In this document: positions 1 through 12,292 of the stretch, one piece after another
Layout: every line of letters starts with the position of its first letter
How positions within the stretch are numbered: the stretch's first letter is position 1
NCBI GenBank assembly: GCA_039000515.1
Contig: JBCFYV010011172.1
Span: 69,823,941 to 69,887,940 of the forward strand
Origin: Timema cristinae
Taxonomy: Eukaryota > Arthropoda > Insecta > Phasmatodea > Timematidae
Reading direction: 5' to 3'
DNA: 64,000 bases
The notes under the pieces: model-generated
The model's database searches: none
What the model was told of the DNA's origin: nothing
Seen by the model: the letters and a program-made list of their open reading frames with translations, nothing else
Program-made: the position numbers and the translations under genes

Positions 1-62
1 CCACGACCTAGGTTTCATTATATTGGAACTCATCAAGGTGAGTGTGAAAAGCGCAACACAAC
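1..62 (-). repeat. SINE-like family C, 3' fragment
   Basis: These bases match the reverse complement of the repeat at 30,790-30,965, sharing for instance the stretches around AACTCATCA and GAGTGTGAAA plus a CAACACA-type end. The minus-strand orientation is set by the poly(A) tail seen in the longer copies. The 5' part lies outside the window. Confidence 0.55.
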
Positions 63-489
63 CTCCTATAAGAAGAAACTAAAAAACAAAAGCAAGAAAA
101 AGTAAATGGTAAATGATGATAGGACACTTATACGGGAACATGTAAAAGGAACAAATAACATAAAGGACAAACTGTGCTAAACAGCAGAAGTAGAACCGGG
201 GAAGCATCGCATACTCCTTCCCCCTTTCTGAAATAAATATTCTCCCCCCCTTCCCCCACTCTATTTGATTTTCTCCCTATTTAATATCCCTATAAATGTA
301 GCAAAACCCAAGTAGTCAAGTCAATTCCTTGAAGCTTTGTTTTTTCTCCCCCTTTTTAACTTTGCCCATATGTGCTTTCACTAAACTAACTTGAATCCTT
401 TCAAGGGTCATGTTTTCTCTCTATCCTAAATTTGTGACAGGAATATTAATCCTTTGATTATCTTCTCTTTTTTCATTACTGAACTGTGA

Positions 490-660
490 ATGACCAGGAA
501 ATTCGGGTTTGAATCCTGGTAGGGTTTACTAAGGGTGGTAATTCCACTCTCCCTTCATTAAATGTGGGTACACAACCTCTAAATTCAACCTTCCTCATTT
601 CAAGCACATTAGCATAATCACTACAAATGTGTTTAGCCTGGTAGGGTGGTAAGGCTTAAT
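490..660 (+). repeat. SINE family B, degraded copy
   Basis: It carries the B-box-like GGGTTTGAATCCTGG, then the family body (GGTTTACT, TTCCACTCTCCCTT, CAACCTCTAAATTCAACC) and a decayed tail with CACATTAGCATAATCA. The same body is seen at 8,343-8,575 and 30,190-30,405. The 5' A-box part is missing or too decayed to see. Confidence 0.7.
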
Positions 661-1189
661 CACAATGTGTGTTGAGGTTACCCTGCCAACCCCTTGTATA
701 TTTAGCTTTATTTTAGAGTGTCAGGGAAAAGTAATTTAATTTGTAGTTACAGGGAAAATGTAATAAGCAACTTGAATTTTCAGATTCAAATTATAAGAGT
801 AATTATTAGTTTCATCCCTGATTTATGTTACTTAGCAAACAGCAAACATATGTATATTCATTGATTCAAATTCTTCCTTCCAAGAGCACAGCGGCCCATC
901 ATAATATAAATTCTGACACATATGTATGTCAGAATGACAGATTCTTGATGAATTCTTGTCTTGGTTAAGAGCCATTTAATAAATTTGGCTTAACAGGTTG
1001 ATAAAAAGTGGTAATGTGTGATGGTTTTAATGTTTTTCAAAATAGGCTCTATCATAGTTGAAGCCCTTTATTAAGATTGATTTTACAAACAAATTTGTCT
1101 TGGGTTTCTTATCCCTTTATTGTATGCGAATACATAATATATCTCTTTTCACTTTATGAGGTAATTTTATTATATTTAGAAGAAGGTGT

Positions 1190-1265
1190 ATATATATAAA
1201 GAGGCAACCATCACCTCTTTGTCCAATGGCAGCATTGTAAAGTGAGAACTGTGTTCTTCTTTTCA
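1190..1265 (-). repeat. SINE-like family C, fragment
   Basis: The stretch GGCAACCATCACC...CCAATGGCAGCATTGTAAAG...GAACTGTGT matches the equivalent part of the copy at 30,790-30,965. Only the end distal to the poly(A) is present, and the orientation is inferred from fuller copies. Confidence 0.5.
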
Positions 1266-1680
1266 TTGTGACAGCCATATTGTGTTCCTCCCCTTTTACA
1301 TGTTTCTATCCACCTTCCTATACCTTCTTACAAATATAATATACTATCCCTTTATTGGAAATTATGCAATTTTCTTGTTTTAGCTTTGTGTATAAAAGGC
1401 CAGTGAAAGGCTTTATTTTTTTCTCTGGAAAACCTGAGAAATATAGGAAATTATTAAACTTGCAAAGCATATCACCCTTGAAGTTGTAATTGATTGTATT
1501 TTAGGATCATCATTTCTTTTTTGCGCATCTTAAACTTTATTGTTGTGTGACTATGTGTTATGGTTGTCATTACAATCTCTTTTTCTTCAATCTTAGAACA
1601 AAGTAATTATGTATTAATGGACAAGTGTGCTCATCTCTTATTTTTTCATTCCTAGAATAGGTTAACAATTTTTGTCATAG

Positions 1681-1918
1681 GACCATCATACCAATCCCTC
1701 GCATCTCAAAAGAAGAGCGCCGCCACTTGTTCGCCATGAAGGTGGAGGAGGAGGAAAGACAGCGACGGGAGCAGGACGAGCTCTGGAGGCACCATGAGGA
1801 GCGATGCATGGCACTAGGGGTGGACCCTCAACTCACCGCTGCATTTGACCCCCAGACTGGCTACCCCTGCTTCTTTGACCACACTCAGGGTATTTGGCAA
1901 GCCTACCCTCCCCACAAG
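1681..1918 (+). CDS. SETD2: SETD2/Set2 histone H3K36 methyltransferase, internal exon (pre-WW helix)
   Basis: The exon encodes about 79 residues rich in Lys, Arg and Glu (ISKEERRHLFAMKVEEEERQ), followed by a short conserved patch with GYPCFFDH and WQAYPPHK. This type of segment lies between the SET domain and the WW domain of SETD2 proteins. It is flanked by an acceptor (GTCATAG|G) and a donor (CACAAG|GTTATA). The reading frame begins one base into the exon and ends in phase 0. The catalytic SET exons must lie upstream of the window. Assignment relies on the downstream WW and SRI exons, which are diagnostic; taken alone this exon would be hard to name. Confidence 0.75.
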
Positions 1919-2483
1919 GTTATATGCTCTAACTTGTATATACTTCTTTGATAATAAAATAACTTTAGTTACTATACTTGATAAATGAAGCCAGCATTAA
2001 TAGATAGTTTCTGACTGATTTAAATGTGGATTATTGTTTTCAAGCAGAGGTTTTCCCATTCTTGCTACAAATTAGGGCACGTGAAGTCCACTTTTTGAAT
2101 TTGGTGTGAACTACGATCAAAAATATTATATATATTCAAGGCCAAATCTAAGTTTGGATTTTTTTTTAGTAGTGGTTTTATGCATTAAAAAATTCTTATG
2201 GTGCTTAATTTTATAGCTTTGGGTACTAAACTCGCTTATATAATATTTTATAGCACAATATATTGTAACATTTCATTCTAATCTGCAAAATTATCTTATT
2301 ATGCACATCAAGTACTTCAGATTTTGACTTTCTCTTGACCCCTCAGATTGGGATCTTCAAAAAAATCTAACTTGATATTTTGATAAATGTTGATATTTCA
2401 TGGCCCCCCGAAACCAAAAAAAGTTGTTTTTGTTATGTTGTGTATCTGTATTTCGACCTAGAGCTGAAACTATTTTATTGAGG

Positions 2484-2765
2484 GGTGACCTGGTGGTCTA
2501 GGGGTAAGGTGTCAGACTTCTATGCTGGCGGCCAGGGTTCAATCCTCTGTCCCGGCACAGATTTATCTGATTTCTAAACCCTTCCTACACCTCTGACAAG
2601 ACATCTTGTGAATGTGTGGAATGCCAGGCCGCCACCGTGGTTCGGATTCCACGTTAAACTGTAGGTCCTTCATTTAATCTCACAATCACCCTACCATTAC
2701 ACATTAGCGTAAGTGTGTATAACCCGAACGGGTAGTAAGACGCGGTGCTAATAATAATAATAATA
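2484..2765 (+). repeat. SINE family A, near full length, tRNA-derived
   Basis: The head is tRNA-like, with an A-box-like TGGTCTAGGGGTAAGG and a B-box GGGTTCAATCC. An unrelated body follows (CACCGTGGTTCGGATTCCAC, AACTGTAGGTCCTTCATTT). The 3' tail is CATTAGCGTAAGTGTGTATA, then AACCCGAACGGGTAGTAAGA and CGCGGTGCTAA, running into (TAA)n. A matching full-length copy lies on the minus strand at 37,854-38,136, and partial copies are near 30.5 and 31.0 kb. Confidence 0.88.
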
Positions 2766-4859
2766 TTTTATTGATCGGGCTAAAACATAGTATATAGGCT
2801 TTTCATAAGGTTCCCCCAAAAATAAATTTTTTCCCGGTCTTCCATTCTAAGATATTGTGAACGATGTTGTTCAACAAATTGTAAAAGGTGTTGCTTTTAG
2901 TTCTCTGATGTGATAATTGTTGTGTTGAAGTCTTGCTTATCTTGTAAAATCGTTGATTGCTGAAAGGCCCATTAATATCCACACCACTGTTTTAAAACTA
3001 GCTTTATTATTGCATTCTGCTGGAGGTTCCTTCAAGTATGACTATGGGGGAGTGAAGGTGTCAAAAAACTAGTTATTGTCTTAGCATTAACAAAATCCTT
3101 TACAAATATCCCAATTCTGTATACATCTCGTATGATACATCTTCCTCTACTTTTATTGATTGGCACCTAATCTGTTTTTTTTCTTCAGAAACGAATGGAT
3201 CAAAAAAGGCCAAGCAAACAAGTAGGACACAGTGGTAAAAAAAAAAAGTACCACATGAAAATGCTTTTGTGATATTAGAGACTCCATGATCTATGTACCT
3301 GAATTTGCAGATTATTTTCATCAAATTGTCTAGAGCTGTGACCCACAATCTATTGTACCGTACACTACTAATCTAAAGATAATGAAACTACAAATTACTC
3401 TTTATTCTGCTGCTCAAGTTTGATCTGATGACAAAACATGAAAAGTTTAAAGTACTAAATTGGGTATACCATCTCTCTTGCACATTGAGGAGCTCCTGTT
3501 GCAAAATTCTCTCACTGCATGTGGTATAGTTAGATTAGTTGATGTTTTTAAAGTTGATTCAAACAGACGGTCACAATTTCTTCCAGTAAGTGTCAATTTG
3601 AAACTTAAGTACTTCATCACTAATCAAAGTATGGTTTATATTAACTATCAATTTTGCTGAACTGTGCCTGGAATTGCCATTCAAATAAAGCAATATCAGG
3701 CCCTTAAGACTTAGAAGACATACCTTCTCTAGCATGATTTCACAAATGTGATATCGACCAGACAAGTAGAAGAGGTTATAACCCAACTTCTGCTGCAAGA
3801 GAATGAACTTACCCTTGAGTTATCCAATATTGTAAGCCTGTATCATTGCCTTTACTCAGTATTTTATGTCTAACAATTCAATTAATTCACAAACTGCATT
3901 GGCTTGGTTCTTTCCTGTTCCAAACTAAAGCTCAGGAACCCCAAGAAGTTTTGATAATCCAGCGCCAGAAACAATAATAGGAAGATGATTCATTTTTCCT
4001 TTGCTTGTGATACTTGCCAAAATATTTCCATCCTAATGGATAGCTAAATATACAGATGGTGAAAACCTCTCACTAATCTGAAACGCTGCTCATTCTCAAT
4101 ATTTACTTCACACTTTGCAGATTAATGATTATCTTGTTGTCAACTCTTCTATATTTTTTCCAAGATATTTTGCAACTGCATTGAGAATGTAAGTAGCCGG
4201 TTTATCTGAAGTCATAGTTGGTCACAGAGCTGCGGCTTTTTCACTACTGACCGCGAGAGCTGAACAAATTACTTCTTTTGTTTGGAACGATGGTGTAGCA
4301 GGCCCATTCCACTCATCATCCTATTTGAGTTCTGATGTTTCTGTAACATCACCTAAACTGTGTTCAAGATGCACTGAGGATGCAGTTGCAGACAGATATT
4401 GCAATTCTTGATAACATCTTTCCTTGCATCCTATGTCTACTTTGCTCCAAACGTTTACTTCACTCCAAACGTTCTTCTTTATTTTTATTTCCTTTTCCAG
4501 ATAAATGTCAACACCACCATAAAGCCTTAACAACCTTTCTCTCTTTGAGCTTTTGTAATTCCTTGTTTTCATTACATTGTATCATGTCAAACATTTGGAC
4601 ATGAGCAATGTCAAATAGAACATCACTAGCTGCAATGATCAAAGCTTAAATTTTAGTTTCAGATGTTTGTTTAGAAGCTTTTCAAGTTCTTTCCAAACTT
4701 TATAAATGTTGTCAAGTTTATTAATAGTATTGTATTCCCTGCAATGTTGGAATTCGTTGCTTCCTCCCAGAAAGTTAGCAATTCTTGGTTAACTATAGTC
4801 TCACTATCAGGGATGGTCTTCTTTTTTTATTTATAAAAACATGAGAGACTACTAATTTA

Positions 4860-5005
4860 TTTACTTTTTTTTTTTTTTAAGTAAGTTGCATTGTGCATTT
4901 CATACTCCTCCCTGATTAGTTCGGATAGAATAAAATCTAGGTCAGGGGTTTGAGTCATGATCATCAATTTTGTTTAAGAAGCAACCATTACCTCATATAT
5001 ATATT
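4860..5005 (-). repeat. SINE-like family C copy with poly(A) tail
   Basis: It begins on the plus strand with a T-run (a poly(A) tail on the minus strand), then AAGTAAGTTGCATTGTGCA, a GATAGAATAAAATCTAGGTC block and GCAACCATTACC. The same order of blocks occurs at 30,790-30,965. The poly(A) tail suggests retroposition by an L1-like mechanism, different from families A and B. Confidence 0.6.
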
Positions 5006-7683
5006 TTCCGTTCCCGATAGTTGTTTTTTACCTGGATGACAGTTTGAAAATCATGTTTTTAGGTTTTGGGTAGCCGACACTTGTAAAAGATCACAGTTTT
5101 GTTATAAATGTAAATATCTTTAATTACCTGTTATATATTATATTTAAAATAACGTTAACTTAAGTATTCTCATAATATTTCATTTTTTTAAATAATTTAT
5201 TTTTATCCAACTCGAAACAATATTTTAAACATAATTAAAAGTACTTATTTTTCGTTTTGGAACGTTACTGATTTTGTGTAATATAGTGCACACATCAATA
5301 TCTTTTAATACAGGAATCGTATTTACTTGGAAAAGAGAAAATTGTTATATATTTTTTACATACAATAAATGATTTTATGATTATTTTATCATATTTTGAA
5401 ATATTTAACTGAATAAAATATTTTCACCAACTGCGTGTTTGCATCATTATAAAAAACTTGTTTACCGTTATGTTCGCTCATATGGTTTAGATTCGTCAGT
5501 CACCATTTTGAAGCCATGTTCGTTAGAATTTTTTGTGAAAATAGTGTTAATATTTTTTTTAAGGGGATTAAAATTATAAATAAACTTTGTGTCTGACCTC
5601 AAATAAATATATAAATAATATTAGCCTAAATTGATGTGGTTAGCTATCACATTAATATATTACCATCTGTTTTCATTACGGTCATCCAAAGTGATAGATG
5701 TCAGCTGTTGGCGTAGTGATATATTAGGGATTACTTCTAGTAACATTTCGAGCTATCATCCAGGTAAACTTAGCTCGTGAATGACTTATATATAATACAA
5801 TACAATGGAACTCTTTGACAATGTGAAAATGTTATGTTTGTTTGTGGACAGAGCTGGAGAGTGTATATTATTTAATTTATGCTCTTCAGGGAGGAGTGTT
5901 TCTGTAATAATGTACCTTATTTATCTGAATCCAAGACAAGGTTTTTTTCCCAAATTTGTAGCTTCAAAATCTAGGGATTCTCTTAAAATCTTAGATAGGA
6001 ATGGGTTAGGACTACATCAAAAGGTAACATTTTACATCTTTATTTAATATTCATACAATAGTGCATGACTGCCTTTTTTTTACAGATTTTATCAATTTTT
6101 GCGCAATTTAGAGGTATAACTTACACATATCATAGGATTTTGGTTATTTTCACATATTTTTAAGCTATTTTTCAGGTTATCATTAAAAATAACTACCCAG
6201 TTGTAGCTCGATATGACACTCAATACCCATAGTATCGCAATAATCAATACTATACGCTAAAAATTTTGATACCACTCTTTAGTATTCAGCATGGCTAGCT
6301 CCACAAATGTGTTGGGGATAGTGATGGGCATAATCAAATTGAATTTTATTTTGCTTTGCTGTTTTTTTATTACTTTTCCAATTACTTCACTACAAAACAA
6401 ATAATGAATTGTCAAATTGTTATGTATTTAATTCTTAAAATTTTGCTTACATAACTAGCATTTGTCCAAGTTAGATGTGAGGAGAGAACTTGAATCGATT
6501 TTAAACAAACAATAGATAATACACATAGTTTATTAGACAATTTTAGCGATGCCGAACTTTAATTTTAATTTGTGAAACTCTACAAAATATCTTACATTTG
6601 ATTAAATACTCCTAAATCATGGGTTTTGAAATAAGAATAAAGAATTGTTAGTATTACAAACCGAGTTACCATAATTATTATTATCTTCATCATGATATAA
6701 TAAATAACACTTTTTTTAAAATCTAGCCAGAACCACTGGAAACCTGGGTATCATATTGGATTCGGGTAAATATGTTGTATCATTTTGTTTCACAAATATT
6801 ATGAGTTTAGATTTAATGTTTTTATTTAAGATAAAATAGTAAAATTACGGGATGCACTGTGCCATTTATTTCATATGATCATGAATGTTCAATAACTAAT
6901 AATTGTAATAATCTAACATAGTAAATGGAGTATTTAGCTGCCAATACTTTTTTATTGTCAAAACAAGAAATATTTTTATAACTAAGTCGAAGCTTCTCTA
7001 CCCCCCCCCCCCTCCCTCCCCAAAGTAGAGTTGAAATTTTGAAACTTCGCTCTCACCTACTACGTATAAATAATGCTAGGCGTGTGCGAAGCTTTGAAAT
7101 GTTGAAGTAAAAGGTCATATCTCCTTCACTTCGACACCTACAATAACCTTTGCATATTAAAAAAAAATTCAAAGGAATGATAAAACTTCGATAAAATACA
7201 AACTGATTTGATTTATCTTACTGAATATTACATATTTCAAGACATGACAATTTTAGAACCCTTACTTAACACTATTTTAACACGGATTAGTAATTAATCA
7301 ACATCAGCCATAACATAAGCATGGATAAAACTCTGGTAAGAATGAAAATATCTTATGGTTAGTATCGCCAACATTATTTTGTAAAATAAAAGACCCACCA
7401 ATGTTTAGTACTTGATATTTTATCTCTTTGAATTATCTCTGGCAAATTTAGAAGTGCATCTTTGATACAAAGTTTTTCAACAAAAATCCTATCCTTAATT
7501 TTGACTTTTCTTTGCATATTTTAATATTTGTTTCACATCAAATTTAAAAAGTGACCATCCCACACTCATAGTAGATACTAGTGGAATTTTTCAATATCTG
7601 GCTTTTGTAGAACTTAACTGCATGGATAAATATAAGTTTTTAATCTTATTAAAAAAAATTAACACTTTTTTTTCCCCCATCAG

Positions 7684-8227
7684 ATCCCAGCACAATTCCA
7701 CCAGGGGCTGTCCCCCCTGAGATTAGACCATCCCCACTGTACACCCCATCACCTCACATCCCGCCAAACAATCCACATGGAGTTATTCCATCAACACACC
7801 TTCTACCAGGGGATTATGGTACCAACAATCCTCATATCCCCCTTTACCTTATGACCCCCCACCTCAACCTCACTTGCAGCCAGGTTACATGGACCCTCTA
7901 CTGCCAGAGTTCATTCCACTACCGTCAGGCCACAACACAACCACAATCCTTGTATGCACCTCTGCCCCAGACTTTGGTTCCGCCTCAACCCCTCTCCCAC
8001 CTGTTAAACTACCTCCGAAGTGGAAAGCTGCCAAGGACTCGGAAGGGCGAACTTACTACTACCACGTAAAGACGCGTTTGTCACAGTGGGAGTTCCCTGT
8101 GTGGCCAGATGATCTTACTGCTCAGCAGGAAACAGACTCATCTTCAGGCTCCAGTGATGAAGATGATGATGAAGAGGATGATGATGAAGAAGAAAGCTCT
8201 AGTGAAGAGGATGATGAACTCGATAAG
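7684..8227 (+). CDS. SETD2: SETD2/Set2, proline-rich linker and WW domain exon (apparent frameshifts)
   Basis: The acceptor is TTTTTTTCCCCCATCAG|ATCC and the donor GATAAG|GTACTT. The first part reads as a Pro-rich linker (STIPPGAVPPEIRPSPLY), then a WW domain (PPKWKAAKD...TYYYHVKT...SQWEFP) with both tryptophans, the central tyrosines and the closing proline. It ends in an acidic Ser/Asp/Glu stretch. In SETD2 the WW domain binds proline-rich partners such as huntingtin. The linker and WW domain are not in one frame. The linker is open in the frame of 7,686 and the WW domain in the frame of 7,874, so at least one indel is needed, most simply in the C-rich run near 7,840. Another base seems missing near 7,688. 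Because the WW and the downstream SRI domain are intact, assembly error is a good alternative to gene decay. Confidence 0.9.
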
Positions 8228-8342
8228 GTACTTCCTCCGCCTACACTTGTTCTAAAACAGTCATGTGCTTCCTATAACTCTTCTTTTTGACTCTGTCTAC
8301 TTTTTCTTCTCTTATTCCAATGGCAAACAAAAAAAACCGGCT

Positions 8343-8575
8343 TTAGTGGCCGCATGGTCTAACATGCTACTCTCACAATTGAATAGACTACCTAAGACAG
8401 GAGATCAGGGTTTGATCCCTGTCGGGTACACTGAGGATGGATTTTCTTAAATGGTTTTCCACTCTCCCTTAATGCAAATGCGGGTGCATTACCTATAAAT
8501 TAAGCAATCACATTAGTGTAATTAGTACATAGGTGTATAACCCAAATGGGTAGTAAAACCCAGTGATTAAAAAGT
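8343..8575 (+). repeat. SINE family B, near full length, tRNA-derived
   Basis: The head has an A-box-like GCATGGTCTAACATGC and a B-box GGTTTGATCCC. The body contains TTTTCCACTCTCCCTTAATG. The tail is CACATTAGTGTAATTAGTAC, GTATAACCCAAATGGGTAGT and AAAACCCAGTGATTAAAAA. Head and body differ from family A, but the last ~60 bp are clearly the same tail. Confidence 0.85.
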
Positions 8576-9419
8576 TTTATATGTGGGGGTAAGTAATGCT
8601 TTGAAAGACCAAATTCAGAGTTCAAAATCCACAATTTCCTTCACATCAATGAAAAATGTTGAAGCAAATAAAAACTTTAGACAAATTTCAAAACATAAAA
8701 GATGTGTAAATGATGAATCAGATAAATACATGAAAACTTAGGTAGTGAGTGTATTGGTGTAGCATTGTTAACGTAAGATGAATGGATCATATTCCTAGAT
8801 TCTCCTTGATTGTGTATGTAATTGTAATATCACTGTTTTCATAATTTATGTTGGATGGCAATGACATTATTTGTGGGTGTGAATTGGATAGTGGTGAAGT
8901 GTTTACCATGAATTTCTGGAAAATAAGTTGACGTTCAAGTTGACCGAGGGTATTGTGACACAATCAACAGACCATAACCTCTTCCTCATCCCCTGATTGT
9001 AGGATTAATAAGCTTACATTGACATTCGATGAGAAGAAACACCTTTAAAATCAGCAAAATATAAGCTTGAATATTAATTAATATCTAAGTGATCTAATAA
9101 GTAGGTGTAAAATAAATGCAGCTGAAGCAACTTCTTAATGAAAGATAAGGTTAATTTAACAAAATAAATAATATTGTTATTGAACAATAAATACAAATCT
9201 AACATGGATAGGCCTTCCTTAATAATTATATATTTATAATATTAATTTTTCCCCTAAAAATCCGGGTAGTAGTTTTTTCCGCCACAGTTTCGGGAACATA
9301 TAATGTCCATAATTTTTTTCCTTAATTTTGTGATCTCGCACAAGCCTAGAACACATGTATCGTAGCAAGTAGTCGCAAGTTAATGTTGAATGTTATCCAA
9401 ATTGATAGTCGGTTAAGGT

Positions 9420-9960
9420 AGTGATCGCCAACCTTTTTCAAAGTGCAATCCTGATTTTTACCCATGAGATTGACAGATCTCTTGCATTATGATCTTAGAT
9501 TTTTAATTGATACAAAATGAATGTATAACTTTTATAAAATATATCACCTATAATTAAATGAACATGGAATGAAAATGATCACTGTGCATTTAAATTAAAT
9601 AGGTGTGTATGACATAAAAAAAAAGTTAACAAAAACTAAATATTAGATGCACAGTTAGTACGATTTTTTAGCCTGTATTGATTATGCACATAATATGTTA
9701 AACCTTGGCTTTAGTGGAGAAATAGCCATTTAAGAGCCTGTTCCACGTTAAGCTGATTCCTATATTTGGTTTTAATGACAGCCACAGCCAAAAATTTGGT
9801 TTTGCAAAGATAGGATGTGAAAAACTGCAAGAGAATTGTTACAGCTTTTGCACTCATTATTGGGAACTCACTTTTAGCCTGACACCAAAATTGTGAGCTC
9901 ACAATATATCTTAATTGTGTCCCATTGTGTAAGCAGGTGCAGGTCTTATCATTTTTTCTT
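9420..9960 (-). pseudogene. hAT transposase relic (ZBED5/SCAND3-like), C-terminal end
   Basis: The minus-strand translation at 9,711-9,902 matches the C-terminal dimerisation segment of ZBED5/FAM200-type hAT proteins. Landmarks are a tryptophan followed by KSEFPIMSAKAV, a TSYLCKTKFLAV block and IKTKYRNQLNVEQAL. The rest of the transposase is gone. Near 9,428 the sequence GTGATCGCCAACCTTTTTC resembles a hAT terminal inverted repeat, which would place the 3' end of the element about there. I could not find its partner end. The family normally exceeds 500 residues, so this is a small remnant inside a SETD2 intron. Confidence 0.7.
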
Positions 9961-10525
9961 CTTCACTTATTGTTAGCCTCTTTTTGCTTTCATAGAAAAA
10001 GGATTTAACACCTAATCATTTTAACGACCTTATTTATGAATTCCTAAAAATATTTTTTATCCTAATTTTAACAAATTGAGGTGAATTGTGATAAAAAAAA
10101 AAAGTGTTATCTTGCCATGTGTGAACATATCTTATGGCGTTAAATGTAAACTCGTCTCGTTTGTAGTTTCTTGGTGTTGTTTATAAACAATGTCTTAACC
10201 CAAACGTAAAAACACATAAATATTTTAAAAATACACTGACTCCCAGGTATTGTTTAATAATTTAGAATGCATTTTTGCTCATGCCAGTAAAAATTAGAAA
10301 CTGATGTTTAAACGCTTGAATAGCTATGTAATTATTGTTAATGTTGCTTAAATGGCCTTAAATTTAATAATAATATAAATAAACCTACTTCCCCTCACCA
10401 CTTGAGCTTATATTGAAACATAGCTATGGGGGAATTTATGAATATCTGGGCCCACATATTTGTAGTGCTGGGCCGTTTTGAACATGCGAATCCACCCCTG
10501 TACAAGTCACTTTAAACATCTCGAC

Positions 10526-12005
10526 TAGAGATGGGCCACTCGAATCTTCGGATCCACCGAATCCTGACAAATATTCGAGGATTTGGCGTTATATTTGATT
10601 CAATGGTCAAATCTTTCACCTCATAAACAAAGTATAATATTTTGATTTTTGAATTAAAAAATTACTAAGTTAGGCCTACTTGAAAAGCACAACTTAATCC
10701 ATAATGATTATTTAGTCTGACAAAAGAGATAAACGTGAATAAAATATTTTTAAAAAAAAATGTTAGGTGTAGAAAATTTAACGTGCCTAATACCCTACCC
10801 TTCCTCCCTATGAGAAACTTGGACTCAACCGTTTCAGCGGATGCTTGCTCCTGAAACTTTCATCTCACGAACAATTTTGTAAATATTTTAATGAACACAT
10901 TAAAGCTCTTCAAATCTGGAAATTCAAACTAGAATTACAAATAAACTCTAAATAAAATAAACAAATTATGACTTTTTTTAAAGAGAAATAAGAACACATT
11001 ACACACGATACAAAGTCAGCCACCATGACACATATATTTACTCACCAGCAGCCAGGTTGATGATTAAATAAACATGACTGTTAATTCTTACCACCCATCT
11101 GGTATTAAAAATCTACAACTGTGCAAAGAACCCCAATTTATTTCATACGATCCTTATTATATATTTTTTTGGGCTTCATGAAAAATAAACTGTCAACAGT
11201 TAAACACCGATAAAACTGTTTATTTACACCTACCGGCTTACATATTGTATATTGATTATTTGTTTAAAATCGATTCGGGTAATCTGATCATTTAGTAAGT
11301 ACTATCGAGTTTTAAGAATCAAATAATGTCTTGCTAATTCATAATTTGTTTTTAAATTTATTTTAACTTAGAGTTTATTATTTTTTTCAAATATGTTATT
11401 GAAATAATTGTAAAAATATTCAAACATAGTATTGCCTAATAAAATAATAACAAACACATTGCGAAAGTCTAAAATATGTTCGTATTTTAAATAGAATGTA
11501 TTCTCAGAATTTGATATATTGTTAAAAAGGATATATTTCTTGTTTTCTACATGAAGATAGATAATAGATAGAAAAGAAAATAATAATAATTCATAGGTAT
11601 TATTGAGTTCACCATTTCCAATGTATGTTTAGTTGCTAAGCATGTTGTTTTAGTCTTTTTTTTTTTTGTTTGTATTTTTATTTTAGCTTATCAAAATAAA
11701 TTATAATACCTCAAGATGATTAAAGTTGTTAAAAGGTAACTAGGCCTAATCTGTTGTTTTTTTTAGAAACTTAACTCATTTTATCAACACTTTAAAAACT
11801 AACTAAAAGACACTCAAATTTTTATTGATTTGATTTTTAAACAAGAATATGTGTCTAGATTGTTTAATTTGGCTGGATTTTAACCACGGTTTTGCGAGGG
11901 GTTGTTGGGGTTAATTGAAATTGAAAGCATGATTAAAATTTCTAACAATTTGTTAGGATTTATATTCGAGATTCGAAAATAAAATGTAGATTCGACCCAT
12001 CTCTG
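10526..12005 (+). mobile_element. Non-autonomous hAT element, family 1, copy A (1,480 bp)
   Basis: It starts TAGAGATGGGCCACTCGAAT and ends with the inverted form (GACCCATCTCTG). The flanking 8 bases are ATCTCGAC on the left and ATTTCTAC on the right, matching at 6 of 8, as expected of an old 8-bp hAT target duplication. The interior is AT-rich without an ORF. It shares long colinear blocks with copy B (26,180-27,710) and, inverted, copy C (41,562-42,823), such as CATGTTGTTTTAGTCTTT and TTGTTTAATTTGGCTGGATT. Confidence 0.85.
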
Positions 12006-12249
12006 ATTTCTACAAATAAAACAATGGTTTATTAGTGGTTAAAAAATATTGTATGAAGGTAAGTGGATTTATTTTATCATTTGACAACTGAGAATTTAGA
12101 TAACTAGCATATGTCAATTTGAAGGGATAGTATTTACACCAGGTATCTTGATCTCCTTCCTTAATCTAATCTATTATCATCATCATCATCAACATTAACT
12201 CATGCTTACCATGTTCATCTTTGGTATTAACAATCTATTAATATTGTTT

Positions 12250-12292
12250 CTCAGCATGCAACCCAAACTGGTAGTAAGACGCGGTGCTAAAA
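12250..12292 (+). repeat. Solo SINE A/B 3' tail
   Basis: This is an isolated copy of the shared SINE tail, containing CAACCCAAACTGGTAGTAAG and ACGCGGTGCTAA followed by an A-run. No head or body lies upstream, consistent with 5' truncation during target-primed reverse transcription. Confidence 0.65.

Larger units (their letters stand above)
63..1680 (+). other. Presumed SETD2 intron, upstream of first visible exon
   Basis: No coding exon is recognisable here. It ends in a usable 3' splice site (TTTTTGTCATAG) at 1,680. It contains SINE-B debris and a fragment of the family C repeat. The rest is unassigned AT-rich sequence. The next upstream SETD2 exon is outside the window. Confidence 0.6.
1919..7683 (+). 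other. SETD2 intron with SINEs and unassigned AT-rich DNA
   Basis: This 5.8-kb intron has GT-AG borders. It holds a SINE-A at 2,484-2,765 and a family C repeat near 4.9 kb. No protein relic was recognised elsewhere in it. A short C-run (7,002-7,014) and poly-purine stretches are present. The upstream exon ends in phase 0 whereas the Pro-rich frame of the next exon starts after two bases. This implies a missed small exon or a one-base error in the next exon. Confidence 0.6.

Noticed and set aside
1..44. Apparent end of a SETD2 exon with donor CATCAAG|GTGAGT
   Set aside because: The stretch matches the inverted family C repeat at 30.8 kb, the phase needed by the exon at 1,681 gives a stop (TAG at 9-11), and the GTGAGT is part of the repeat.
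5805..6047. 80-codon plus-strand open frame in a SETD2 intron with a donor-like end
   Set aside because: No domain or family pattern, and no acceptor-supported partner; AT-rich DNA of this length easily gives such a frame.
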